Under the pieces are notes generated by a model, which made no database searches, was not told where the DNA came from, and saw only the letters and a list, made by a program, of their open reading frames with translations. Below, in pieces: positions 1-12,384 of a stretch of DNA of 64,000 nt. Origin of the DNA: Serilophus lunatus (lineage: Eukaryota; Chordata; Aves; Passeriformes; Eurylaimidae); the NCBI GenBank assembly GCA_013399895.1, contig VXBA01005856.1, positions 291,207 through 355,206 of the forward strand, in the 5' to 3' direction. The position numbers and the translations under genes were made by a program. Each line of letters begins with the position of its first letter. Position 1 is the stretch's first letter.

Positions 1-2598
1 TTTTTTTTCAGGTGAAATTGCTTTGCCATGTTTGAGGATGAAACTAGATGGATCTTATACATGCTTTATAAAAAAAAATAAAAAAATTAAAAAATCCTGG
101 TTATGGCATAGTGGAAAAGGATATGATATTCCCTTAGGTAAGCCTTTGAGATGCATTGAGCATTTTTAATTTACTTGTCTGGTTCTTTCTCTTCTTTTTT
201 ATTTTTTTTATTATTTTATTTTTTTTATTTTATTTTATTTCGGGTTGGAGATTGAAACAAGGAAAGCAACCAGTTAATGCCTTTGATCAAATCAAGCTAT
301 GGAAGTGGACCCTGGATTAATGGGTTTAGGAATGTTCTTCTAAATTACAAACATCTGTAATGATCCCCCAAGGACAAACAGGGCGCTCTGGTTCAATGAG
401 TGAGTAATGAAATTGCTGTGTAACCCTCCTTATCAGTGTGCAGGAGTTTGCTGGTGCTGCAGGAAAAGCTGCCCCAAAGTGCTGGCAAACCACTGTTGGC
501 TTATCACTATAATTTTCCCTATGTGTTCATAAAAACTCTCTATGTAATATTTGTGTACACTTCTTAAAATCACGCTAATTAGAGTCTGTCACTTCGCCTT
601 TTGTTAATGAATTCTCATACACAGCTTGGCATTACTGTGAATATAAATGGTTTTAACAAGCATGCTTTTCAAATCCTAGCTGTAATAGATATCTTTGTGG
701 AAGATCTTCTACTTCAAGATTTGTTTGATAAAGTTAAGTCTGGGCTCAGAAAGAATGTGATTTATCTATCACAGTGTACTTACTCTCCCTCTAGATCAAT
801 GCAATCATTTTTATTCTTTCAAATATGAACAATTTCAAATCAGATTAAGATATTACCTTCTTACAGAACTCTTTGTGAATTGAAGACAATAATCTCTCTT
901 TAAAAAAATTTGAATATTTTAAACATCTTTTAATTGTTTAATCTGATCAAAACTAGAAACACAGAGCTATGATTATGGCAGACAGCTTTTGTTTCTTTAT
1001 AAACTGTATAATTCGAGGAAGACTGGATCTTTGGGTGAGAACATTACAGTCTGTTATTCTTAAATAGCAGTTTGGAATAATAAAAGATATTTTGACCTAT
1101 CTGATCTGTTTTTCTGAATCTTTTGGGAATCCTTCATTTCTGTCCAATAGGACATAGATCTCAGGCTTCATCCATGCAGAGATGAAATGTCCTTTACTGG
1201 GCAGACTTTTAGTTTGGGACTAGAATCTGTAAATTAAGGACTGTTTTACTGCAGTCCAAATTAGCTCTAATCTCAACGGATTGCTGAGATTCTTCTGGAG
1301 GGCTACAGGAGTAGATCCTTTCTGTTCTAGATCCCCCACAAACGTGGTGCTTGGTCTGTCCTCGGAGCTGAGTCACAAAGATGCTAAATGTCATGTGAAC
1401 AAAAAGGAAAACCCATAAACATTGGGATAATATTGTAGACAATAAGAAAATGCAAGATCTATACACCAAGGAAATACTTGGAATTATGAGTGCACTGAGG
1501 ATACAAATTAAGGAAGTTCATCACATAAGTCAGAAAATATATTTGTAACACTGGGAAAATCATTATTACTATTGATCAATACATATTAATGAATATAAGC
1601 AAAATATCTACTGACTTGTCACTGGCTTTGAAACATTGGTCTATCAATTAATTGAAGTTATTTGAATTTAAATCAGATGGGGATATTCCTCCTCTGTATA
1701 AATCACCATTTTCCTGGTGAACTTATTTCACTTCATGCTAACTTAAATAAACTAAAAAACTTTCAAATCTGAAAAAGGGAAAAAAAACCCCACCCCAACA
1801 ACCCATTGAAAATTTGGGTCATGTTTTTTTGACTACAGAACAAATAATAAATTATTTAAACTTTGTGTATATCATTCAAGAAAGTGCATATCTAATTATA
1901 GTTAACCTCCTGCCAGAAAGGCCTGTCATAAAAAAGCTTCTGCAAAGAGATGGGGGTGTAATTTATTTAATAATTACCTTCTTTCTCTCACCTGCATATG
2001 GCTCACCCACATACATATCAACATACTGATTAAAGAGAAAAAAAAATGATCACATCCTGAAACTAAGAAGACACTGTAAAACTATTCTAGATATAAACAG
2101 CCAAAAAAGAAAATCAAACCAAAATGCCATACTGACTTTGCATATCATTTACAAAGTTTAAAACTGTATTTGAGTAGGCTGAGGTCAACTGGTGATTATG
2201 AAATCTGTCATATCACTTAACAGCAGAATCAGATTATTTATTTTTTTTTTTCACTATAGATGCTTTTAAATGTTTGAATTGCTTACTGTTTTGCTGTAGG
2301 TCTGGATATGTAGTAACATAGTCCCAGGCTGACTTTATGCCTGGTTAATCTGAAGTTAAGTGAAGATTCAGTAGGTATGCCAACCACAAATAGAAAGGCA
2401 AAATCAGAAAAATCAGGATGAGATACAACAAAAAGAGGACATAAGGAGTGCCAAGATGTTATTTTCAGAGTACATGAGTAACATGAGGAAGGCTGATGGT
2501 CGGTAGATAACCCAGCCAGGCCTAGGGATGAAATTTAGATATCCTTTGACAACTGGTTTTGTTTAAACAGTATACATATGTTTGATTTCCACATATGT
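1..2598. other. AT-rich intergenic or intronic DNA, no gene seen
   Basis: No open frame here exceeds 86 codons and none resembles a protein family I know. The content is unique-looking AT-rich sequence. A T/A low-complexity run lies at about 188-240, and a short A/C-only run at 1779-1803. I see no exon with convincing splice signals and no RNA gene. Confidence 0.7.
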
Positions 2599-2657
2599 CA
2601 CAGTATCACAGTATCAGGAAGGTTGGAAGAGACCTTAGAGATCATCAAGTCCAACCT
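2599..2657 (-). mobile_element. CR1 LINE fragment, extreme 3' end
   Basis: Read on the minus strand, this is the last ~60 bases of a chicken-repeat-1 (CR1) non-LTR retrotransposon: a 'ggttggacttgatgatct' block, then 'ctcttccaacc', then two copies of an octamer ATACTGTG. The short octamer tail instead of poly-A is the mark of CR1. The copy is strongly 5'-truncated, which is usual for CR1. The ATACTGTG tail differs from the ATTCTGTG/ATTCTATG tails elsewhere in the window, so it is probably a different subfamily. It has no coding content. Confidence 0.85.
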
Positions 2658-3359
2658 ATAGTATATGTACATACACATTTACTCTCTATGTACAAATATA
2701 TATGAAACATGTATAGAATTTATATATATTTATGTATCAATCAGGAAAATTATCAGAGTGATGGAAGCATTGAGAGGACTCAGAAACAAACCCTGTTTCA
2801 AAAATCAGAGCAGAATTCTGCAGAGATAACACCCATTAATAATGCACTGGAGTTGGCTCTGAAACATTGTCAGGCGTTCTCATTGCTTATGCAAACAAAT
2901 AACCTTTAAGAAGCTTTTGATAAATTCTTTTTATATATATGATGACATAGAGCTGATGAATATAGGGAAAGTCCCCAGTGATTTTAGTTGCCAAGGTGCA
3001 GGTGATGCAGCCTAGAATGGGGTGGATGACTTTCTGCTTTCCTTCTCTCTCCTCTTTCCTCCCCCTCAGCCTCCTTCCTAGTATAAAAGGGACTCTCAAG
3101 AGAGTAAATCTTCAATTGAAGACCAGGATATTTTTCTGGTTTCAACACAAAACTTCCCCAAGAGCTCTATATACTTTATTGCAGAATTTAGCACTTACAC
3201 ATCCTTTCTTGCATTTTGAGTGTCTACACCACCTCTCAATTTCCCCTTTTGCACTTAAGTATTAATTATCATTTATGCTTGGCTGGTTTACAGAATGCTT
3301 GCTGTTTCTAGTGTAAGCTTTACAGGCATCAAGGTTTTACAAAATATTTATTGTTATCA
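2658..3359. other. Unique AT-rich DNA, no gene seen
   Basis: A 95-codon frame on the plus strand (2978-3265) overlaps a 70-codon frame on the minus strand. Neither has recognisable domains or coding character, so I treat both as chance. A pyrimidine-rich patch lies at about 3038-3078. Confidence 0.65.
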
Positions 3360-3752
3360 ACCCAGGCTGGGGATGAGCAGATGGAGCAGCTCTGCTGTGA
3401 GGAAAGGCTCAGAGAACTGGGATTGTTCAGCCTGGAGTAGAGAAACTCTGGGGTGACCTGATTGTGGCCTTCCAGGACCTGAAGGAAGATGACAAAGAAG
3501 ACGGGGAAAGATAGTTCACAACAGCCTGAAGGGACAGGACAAGTGGGAATGGCTTCACACTGACACAGGACAGGATTAGATGGGATATTGGGAAGGAATT
3601 CTTCCCTGTGAAGGTGGTGAGATCTTGCCACAGGGTGCCCAGAGAAGCTGTGGCTGCCCCATCCCTGGAAGTGTCCAAGGCCAGGTTGAAACAACTTGGG
3701 ATAGTGGGAGGTGTCCCTGCCCAGGGCAGGGGGTGCAAGTATTTGATCCTTA
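3360..3752 (+). mobile_element. CR1 LINE fragment, 3' region
   Basis: This fragment carries the last part of CR1 ORF2 and most of the 3' untranslated region. Landmarks in order are the 'gagcagctctgctgtgagg' block (about 3379), 'ttcagcctggag' (3426), 'ggaattcttccctgtga' (3595), 'tgcccagagaagctgtgg' (3637) and 'gtgtccctgcccaggg' (3711). The terminal octamer tail is not recognisable; similarity fades after about 3735. The frames of 121 and 112 codons on the minus strand and 60 codons on the plus strand here are incidental frames of the repeat, not genes. The same block recurs at 13806, 36856 and 59138. Confidence 0.9.
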
Positions 3753-3783
3753 TGCCAGTTAGCATTTAGTTTTCTGAGGCTAC

Positions 3784-3838
3784 TTTATCATCATTATTTT
3801 TATCATTATTATTATCATTATTATTATCATTATTATTT
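3784..3838. repeat. Short tandem repeat, 12-bp unit
   Basis: Three exact head-to-tail copies of TATCATTATTAT occupy 3801-3836, preceded by a degraded copy starting at about 3784. The repeat lies about 30 bases past the end of the neighbouring CR1 fragment. Confidence 0.9.
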
Positions 3839-5907
3839 ACTTCATTGTTCCGACCAACTGAGGTTAAAATCTCCCAAAGTATTAAGAAACAATATATTTT
3901 TTTATTTAATTTAAAGTGGAAATTTTCGAGGACATAGTATTTATACCACTGCTCTCCTCATTAAAATTTCGCTTTGTTAGAACTTGAAATACATTCATAT
4001 GGGAACAGGAAGGGGATTATTTTGGAAAATGGCATTTGCTAGGTTACCATAGAAAGGAAGATTCTGAAAGGGAATTTTCTGCATAGGTTCCTGCTATCTT
4101 TTTAGCTCAAGGAAGCTGTTTATTTAGAAGACAATATGTTAACCCCACAATCAGCTAATTACTATGCTGTACTACACACCAGGATAGGCAGAAATGTCTA
4201 CACAATGTTTCCTTGTCTCTGTCGGGAGAAAGAACTCTGCATCTGAGATTGTCATCTATTAATGTACTCCAAACCCCTAAACTTCTATTGCTCAGGTCTT
4301 TTTCTTTTCCCCCTCTACACTTTTGAATTCTCTTCAACACAGCTACCCAAAAATAATAATTTCAGATAAAAGACTCTTCTCTTATTCACCAAAGAAAATA
4401 TGAAATAATGAGGGAATATAAGAAAAATCTCTTCTAAAATTGAGAAAAGCCAACTTACTATTTTCTCATTTCTAGGAAGATTTATCAATATACAAATTAA
4501 TTGCTAACTGTTTTTCAAAACAAAATATTTTTTAGGCTGCATTATTTCAGCATTTTAATTTGTCTGGGAAAACCTAAATGACATAATTAGTTAGGTCTAA
4601 TGTGAGTTCCTTCTTGCTTGGGTAGTAAGCTGAAAATCCAGTTAATTCAATAGCTTTGTCTCAGTGGTGTGTGTTTATATTCTTCTGATTTCACTCTTAT
4701 TTTTCAAGTTAGAATGTTTCCATGCATAAAGGAATGATGGTCGTCATGTAGACTTCAGTTCATCATGGCTCAAACTCTTTCAATGAAAGTTTGGGAAAGA
4801 GTATGGATTTCCTCATTTTACAGATAATTTGCACTTTAGTGATTTCATTTAGCTGAAACTCTCTTTAAAGCTCTGTACATATTTCCTGTTAAAAGAAATG
4901 ATCCAGGAATGCTATGGAAGCACAAAACCAGGTCTAATGGAAATGTTTTTTTAGCTACTTCAGCCTGGAAAGTAGAAATATTTAGCCTCCAGTATTTCAT
5001 TATAATGATATACTTATGCATACATGGTATAAAAGCATAGAAGGACATAATGTACATACATAGAAGGACAAAATGCTTGATTTTACTGCAGAATAATCAT
5101 GCCTTTACTAGACCAAAACTGCTTTTTACATTACCACAATGCTATCGTTAAGGATTTGTACATACATTCAAAGGTATTTTTTCTTCAGTTCAGTTACTAT
5201 CCTGAAAAAGATTGATATGAAAAGGCAGAAAAACTCCCCAGGAAAATGCGAGTGAAATCTATATCTGGTTAGTCATTAACACCAAGAAGAATAATAATTT
5301 GAAGGAAAATAAATCATTATAGGCATGGAATACTTTGAGACATTTTAGAAAACAAATAAAGGACTGTGAACAGTATTTAGCACAAGAAACAGACTGTGCA
5401 ACATTAGTATTTGAAGCTGTTATTTAGTGTAAAGACAACTGTAGGTGGAAGAGGTTTTACCAAAAATAACTCCTTTCTATGAGCTTAGAATAAGAAACTT
5501 CTCTGTCTTAAATTTTGCTTTTTGCTTGAAGGAAAGGATATAATGTTGTTTTTTTTTTTTTCTTGCCTACTGTCCCTAAAAATATAATAATGAGCAAAAG
5601 TAGAGAAACACTGAACAAGGAAGATCACAAAATTAACTATCAGCTATATTTGGTGCCATAGGGTTGTGAAATCCATCTGCTCTTTTAATATATGTAATGA
5701 TTATCTATTACTTTGATGAAGACACTGACTTCTCATGTTGCTGAAGACAAGATAAAAGCTTGGATAAATTATCTTTTTTTAACATACAAATATTAGAATA
5801 GATTATTTTGTTGTAAAGGTGCTGCAAGGCTGTTTCACTTAGCTCTTTTTTGCAGATGGGGATATCTTAAGAATTTATGGTCTTCCCCATAAAATAAATA
5901 TATAGTG

Positions 5908-6001
5908 TTATATTATATATTATATATATAATTTTATATTATTATATATTATATTATTATTATAATTATTATATTATAAATATATAATGTAATATAATAT
6001 T
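5908..6001. repeat. AT-only low-complexity stretch
   Basis: From 5908 to 5988 the sequence contains only A and T, arranged as interleaved TATA, ATTAT and TATAAT units; with one G it continues to about 6001. It is self-complementary at many offsets, so it could extrude hairpins. The pattern is irregular and is not a clean dinucleotide microsatellite. Confidence 0.85.
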
Positions 6002-7288
6002 TTGCTCTATGACACTACCATGCAAAGTCCATTAAGGAAATAATAAGTGTACTCAGTCAGTAAGTAAGGTGTGCCGTAGGAAAGAAAAAAAAAAGATGAA
6101 AAATTAATAAATAATAAAAATAACCTATTCACTTTCCTATGTTTTGCATATATTTGAAATACTTCTGAAAGATCCTTTTAAGCAAGTCCTTTTCCTAGTG
6201 TTTGTGTATATATCACAATTTTTTATATATAAAATAGAAAAAGACAATCCAAATGAATACATACTGTCATGCAAAAAGAATAAAAGTGGAAAAAACCTAC
6301 ACTTTGAACATGTTTGAATAATCATATTTCTAGTGAAACTGACATAGTATGACAGCATTCCTCAGAATGTTATAGGTCAGAAATGGATGAGATCCTCTGC
6401 TTCCATATTCACATGTTTAACAGCATGTTGGCTGAGAATATTTTAAAAGATAAAGCCTTCAATCTCAGATAAGTTATGTAAAGATAATGTCCCTGTGCCT
6501 CAGGATACTGAATTAAACCCTAAATTAAGATGGTATCATAGTTGCACAGGTATGTATAATGATAAATGATCTATATTACCATTTGAATCACTTAGTGACT
6601 TTGCACCTCATGCTGAAAGCTTTTTAGATTTTATTGCCCTTTGAAGATCCTCCTTTCTGGTTTACACATTAGTGGACTACAAATCAATATTAATGGAGGC
6701 ATGGCAGTAATTCATGTTGCCTTTAAGTACAGTATCTTAAACACATAAAAACCTTTAAGTTTTTCTTTCAGAAACTGCTGATCTTACGCATACAGATTAT
6801 CTTGATGACCACATTGTTTTAAACTACTTTACCAAGTCCCTGATGAAAATCTCCTTCTAAGAGACAGCTGTTTTACTTCTTGGATATAATAATATTTATT
6901 TTTTTTTTAAAATCTCAATAATTATTCATTTTTTCTTCTAATATCTACTCACAAACAGGGAAGTGTAGAATGGATTACTGTGATGAATGTCCCTTGGGAA
7001 CAAGTGAGTCATCAGTTTTGATTTTCTTTGGGAGAGAATCTGAAGAGCAGGACAGCATCTGTACTGTCCTCTACATTTTCCTCCTCTTCCATGTCTCATT
7101 TAGCTTCCTTTTGATTTCTTAAGAAGCCACCAGGGTCTTTGAATCTCAGCATTTCACTGTGAATTAGCTACATCCCCAGTAAAATAGCTATTCCTTCTGT
7201 CAAATACACGTGCAGCTTGCTTGCACAGGGACAGAAGTTTGTTGTAGAATTCAGAGCCATATTAATAAACACACATGAAAAAAAAAAA

Positions 7289-7385
7289 GAGGTTTTTTGG
7301 TTTGTCCTAGTTTTTTTCTGGCAAATGTTGTGTTCTTGGTTTTTTGTTTCTTTGTTTGTTTTTTTGTTTTTGTTTTTTTTTTTAA
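7289..7385. repeat. G/T-rich irregular tract
   Basis: The plus strand is nearly all T and G in irregular runs such as GGTTTTTTGG and TTTGTTTGTTTTTTTG, ending in a T run. Hydrophobic phenylalanine/valine/leucine frames reading through it are composition artefacts. It is one of several tracts of this type in the window (see 10741, 19619, 26609). Confidence 0.8.
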
Positions 7386-9265
7386 TAAGGCTCTTTTTGG
7401 ACCTAATGCTCACACAAACTATGTAGGATCTTTCTGTTTACATGCATCTGTTCTCCATCCAGAAAATACTTGGACCAGGGGTAGAGGAAATTTCCAACTT
7501 GTGATCTCCAGAAAACAAAATTAATTCACACAGATTATCTAGTGCCTCATGGGAGCTGTACAGAAAATAACGATCCATGCACCTGAGAAAACTTCACTAT
7601 GTCTTAATCAAACATCTTCTTTTCCCTCTTCTTTTATGGAAAAGTCCTTCCTTTGTCTTCTCTTAATTGATAGACAACAATGTCTGCTGGATGATTCAGG
7701 TTCGTTACAACACTGGGTTATTTTTTCAGAATGTCTCATTGAAGAAAAATTATGTGTAACCATGTGATGAAACACTATCTCATAAAAAATATCACCAAAC
7801 AACACTGCTAAAGTCCTTCCTCCACCCCAACCATGCATTTTTTTAGAGAATGGAATTAAATTTCATGGGGATTTTTTGGCATTTATTTTGTGGGTGTTAT
7901 AAAGCAAATGAATGAGATCTAGAGCACTTTCAGCAAAATCATATCCACTTGAGTAATCTACCAATAACACTGAAGGTTTTAAACTAGTGTAAGTTACTTC
8001 TTTTTAGGGCTCAGTACTGGCAGGAAGGTGCTCAGAGGGTATTACAGCACTTTCCACAGCTGTTTCCTGATCGAAAACAAATTAGACTCAAAAACCCCCC
8101 AAAAACCAAAACCCACCTCCAATGGTCTCATATTCACTTCTGCCAAATTCAACACATAAACTATTGTGAGTCCAATCTTCTCTCTTTCCTTTGTTGTGTC
8201 CTGCCCCAAACCTATTCTCCTCATACACAGATGGCCAGCCTTATCCAAACCTAAGATATGTTTCCTAGAAAACCTTTCCTCTCTCCCTGTTGCTCAACAT
8301 AATTTCACCATTTCTGATTGAACCCTTGCTCCTCCCACTCAGCTCCTCTGTTTTTCCTTCTCCCATCCCACAGGATGACAGTCAGGCTATCAATGGAAAT
8401 ATTTGTGTTAGTTAAACTGAATCCATGATGAATTATGGAGGTAGCATAGCCATGCCTGAAATATTAATCCACTTTTTGTCTTGGTTTCATCTTTTTCTTT
8501 GTTATTATCTCACAGATAGCATCATTCTATTTAACATAATTGATGAGTTTTCACTGATACCATTACGTATTGAAATTCCCATTTCTACAGAAAGCTTCTA
8601 TAGAAGATAAATAAGTTCCATTTGACTATTATGGTGCCCAAAAAGGTGTTTCCAGTCTGGCTTTGTGACCTCGTTCTGTGTATCAAAGAATCTGTAATGA
8701 AACTCCAAAGGTGAAATTTTTGGGAACAAAAAATAAAAATGAGAGCAGCTTTGTTTTCCAGGGCCTGAAAGTCTTGTGCTTTATCTTCATACAACTGTAA
8801 TTACCTGTGGAGTTTGCAGTTCCATACATTTTTAAAATGGAATTGGATTGTAAGAATGTAGAAAATAAAGTATCTTTTAGTTACTTTCAGAATAATTAAA
8901 GAAATAAAGATTTAAACACTGCAGAAAAATTCTTTTATCTGTTATAAATGGAAGATAACAGTGGCTTTTCTTTAAGAAACATTATTTTAAACAGTTTGTC
9001 TGAATCAGAACTCAGTGGAAACCACTACTGGGTTAAAAATACAAAAACTTTGATGTGATATTAGAGGGTTTATGCTCTTTATGCTTTTTTATGTTGAATA
9101 TTTCAATCATCATCATTTAAATAAAATCATTTAAATATTTAAATGAAGTAATAGTTATGACAGAGCTGACAAAATGTAGAAAATATCAAAATATCTAAAT
9201 CCAAATCTAGGTGTACATTGCAAAAGGGAAAGGAAGGGAAGGGGAGTTTTGGGAAGGGAATAATG

Positions 9266-9315
9266 TTTTCAGTTGGAAAAAACATTTGATGATCATCTAG
9301 TCCAACTTCAGAACC
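9266..9315 (-). mobile_element. Probable CR1 3'-end remnant
   Basis: On the plus strand the order 'agttggaaaa', 'gatcatctagtccaact' matches the reversed 3' end of CR1, without a clear octamer tail. A purine-rich run (9220-9260) sits where the tail would be. The match is short and decayed, so this is less certain than the other copies. Confidence 0.6.
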
Positions 9316-10740
9316 TCTCACCGAAATTCCAGCTTCTTCCCTTTTTCTTTTCCTTTTTAATTTTTCATATCTCCAGAGAGCATAAGCAGAATCTTTCCCT
9401 GTCAGTCTTTTCTCAGCCCTGGCCGGGCATTTGTCCATCACACCAGGAAACTTGACTGGGGGATCTTGGAGCCCATTTGCTTTCCCTTCTATTGTCTGCT
9501 CCAAGTCCATTCAGAACTTTGAACTGATGCAAAATGGAATGTAATGATTTCTTCTGTGGGTATTTTTGTCTGATGGAGGCAGAGAAATGCCTTTCTCTCA
9601 AAATGTAGCAAATAAATCTCTGTGAAAAAGCAGGTTCTCCATTTCCATTGCTAATTTGCTAAACCAATTTAAAGTCTTAAGGCAGCAACTAAATACCATT
9701 TGTCATTTTAATTTTAAGGTGATGGAAATACACTTAGAAAGACATCACTGAGATGGATGGTGTTGGGACATCTGACCATCTCTAATAAGGAAATTTGGCT
9801 ACCCAGGGAAGACACAAAGCAGAGGATTAGCATTTTCATGTATTTCAAAGAACTTTGTTCCTCATTTACCTGCTCTTAGTGTTCTGACATAGGGCTCTTT
9901 AAAGGCAACTGAATTTCTGACAGTCTTTAGAGTCCCTTGAAAATCGGATTCTAACAGATGGTGTGTGTTCTCCAATATGAAAAACTACATCACTGAAAAT
10001 TTGGTATTGATCTTTCTAGCTTTTACATTTTTGAGGCCATAGGGAAGTGATCTTGGGAATAGTGGTAGATTTATTTTAGAGCTCAGGTGGCATCCATTTT
10101 ATTCTGGCATATCAACAAACATTTTCAGTCTGCCCAGCTGCTTCTTTAATCCATTGGATGCTTAAATCAGGAAACGTGTTAAGAGTGACCTTTTCTGCTT
10201 GGATTTATAGTCATGGGTAGACTCTTCTCTGTAATGAAAAGTGTTGAGCTGTTTTTTTAGATCAGATGAAAACAGATCACATAGTTCAGAATCTGCATAG
10301 TTGCAACAACCCAACAGGACAAAAATCATCTAGGCTGGAATAAATCTGATCAGAATAGAAACTGTATTTGGATAAGTATTATACATAATGTAGTGAAAGC
10401 AATGGAATAATTTCTTTATTAATTCAATGTAGTGTCACATCTGCAGTAATACCTGGGGCTCAAGACAGTAAATAACTATTATCTGGGTCAAATTGATATT
10501 TTAAAGGAATGTTTGTTTCTGAGTTGTTAGAATTTAGGAAGTTTTTAATTTATTTCTTTCATTTTTTTTTTTTTTTTTACCAAAGTATTGAAGAAAGTCT
10601 AACAAATAAGTGCAAGGTTTTTTTTGTTTTATTTTCTGATTGGGGCTGGCTTTAATTTTTAAATTGGAGGTATGACATTTAATTTGTGGAAATACCATTG
10701 AAAATGCTGAGAAGAAAAAAGAGGAAGTGCAATGAAATTA

Positions 10741-10897
10741 AAAAAAACAACCAAGTAACCAAACAAGCAAAAAAACAAACCCAGCAAACAACAAACCTAA
10801 ACCAAACCAAACCAATTTAAAAAGCCCAGAAAAACAAAACCAAAACAAGAAAACCCCAACAACACAACAAAAAAAAAATAGAAACAAAACCACATAC
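10741..10897. repeat. A/C-rich irregular tract
   Basis: About 155 bases that are almost only A and C, with a few scattered G and T, in non-periodic units such as AACCAAAC, ACAAACC and AACAACAC. It is not a simple microsatellite, because unit length varies from about 4 to 10. It is the plus-strand counterpart of the G/T tracts at 7289, 19619 and 26609. Confidence 0.85.
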
Positions 10898-12338
10898 ATT
10901 GTGGAAAGCCTGTGAAATGTACTTTAATGGCTTGGTCTTTCACCCATTATATTCACTGGAGTTTCACAGCTATCCTCATTTCAGGAGGCTTTTACAGTGC
11001 TGGCTTAGGGAATAGTTAGAATTATGGCTTGCAAAAATGCTGGGTTCTGGGAATTCTCTGCTATCATAAACTACTTCTGTGGCTCTAAGTAGACAGAGGA
11101 ACATTCGAGATGCCCAAAGGCACCTCATTCTTCACTTGTTCCTTGATTTAAACACTCAGTAGGTTATTACAGCAGCAAGGCAGATGATGGAACAGGGTAA
11201 AATTTGGCAGAAGTCACAGCAATTGCTGCACTGATGGACAGCTATAGAATGTGAGCAGCTTAAGAATAACAACAAGAATATCCCCATGTTGTCTGCAGCC
11301 TGAAGAATCTCAAGAGCTGGTGGATTATTTGTGTGTTCCTGAAGAGATCACAAGGTTGACCTCTCACTCCTAAGCTCAGTTTAGCACGCTATGTTAATTC
11401 TCAAAATACACATGACTAAAACAGGACATAGAACCAAAACTGGAGTGATAACTATGATTATGATGGAGATAATTTCTTCTCCTTAATTTCTTGGTTTTCA
11501 TCTGATAGTATTGATTGTTTAAAAACAGCAGTAAATATATTAAAAAGAAGAGGATCTCCCCTCCACCAAAACCCAAAGCAAAAATAAAATTTAAAAAAAA
11601 ATTGTGTTTTGGGTCAGTATCTCTAATGGAAACACCTCTGAAGGTTACGTGTTCCAGAGAAAACTGACATCACAAATTAAACTTTTTTTTTTTTTTCTAA
11701 GAATCACTGTGTTCTTAGTAAGTCTCATCCCTCAGAAATATGTTTCCTAGAGGACAATCTTTACACTGCTGTGAGCTGACTAATCCCAATTGATGGATTG
11801 ACAGTAAATTGTAGTGCAGAATTTAGTCAACTTTGCTTTTTATTGCATTAAGTTCTTGGTGCTCGTATGTTTAAAGTAAAATGTTGTCTGCTTCTTTGAA
11901 TTTCAGGAATCGTGTGCTTCTACAGTGAGCAGATAATTTCTCATTTGGGAGGGAAGGCATTTCTATATCCTTACATAGCTAAATTCAGGGAATTAAATCT
12001 TGTATGAGTGAAACTGCACACAGCAGATTGTGCTAATTCATGTGTGATTCAGATGTTATTTTTTGATCCAACATCTCAAAGGTATGGGCCTGTAAAGAAG
12101 TGTTCATACAGAAACAAATAATAAATAAAATTAAAATATGTCTCCTAAATTGTATATATGAGTCCTGCCCGGCAAGTGTATGACTAAATTAGGTAGAGAG
12201 AGACAGAGACCTTGACAGATAGGAGTGAAAAAATAAACAAGGCAGTAAGGAACAATAGGTCATTTAAAAGGTTCAACTTCCTACCCCAGTATCAGTGTTC
12301 TAAGGTGTGTTCTTTCCTTATTGGTATTTGACACTGGA

Positions 12339-12384
12339 ATTATTGTTGTTGTTATTATTATTGTTATTAATATTATTATTATTT
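12339..12384. repeat. Imperfect trinucleotide repeat (ATT/GTT)
   Basis: A run of TTG and TTA triplets, about 15 units with interruptions. Confidence 0.85.

Larger units (their letters stand above)
3839..9265. other. Long AT-rich stretch, no gene seen
   Basis: About 5.4 kb without a recognisable gene or dispersed repeat. Open frames are at most 81 codons and several lie in low-complexity DNA (for example 7168-7524). An AT-only stretch (5908-5988), a G/T tract (7289-7385) and a short A/C tract (8090-8118) are the only structured elements I can support. Confidence 0.65.
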
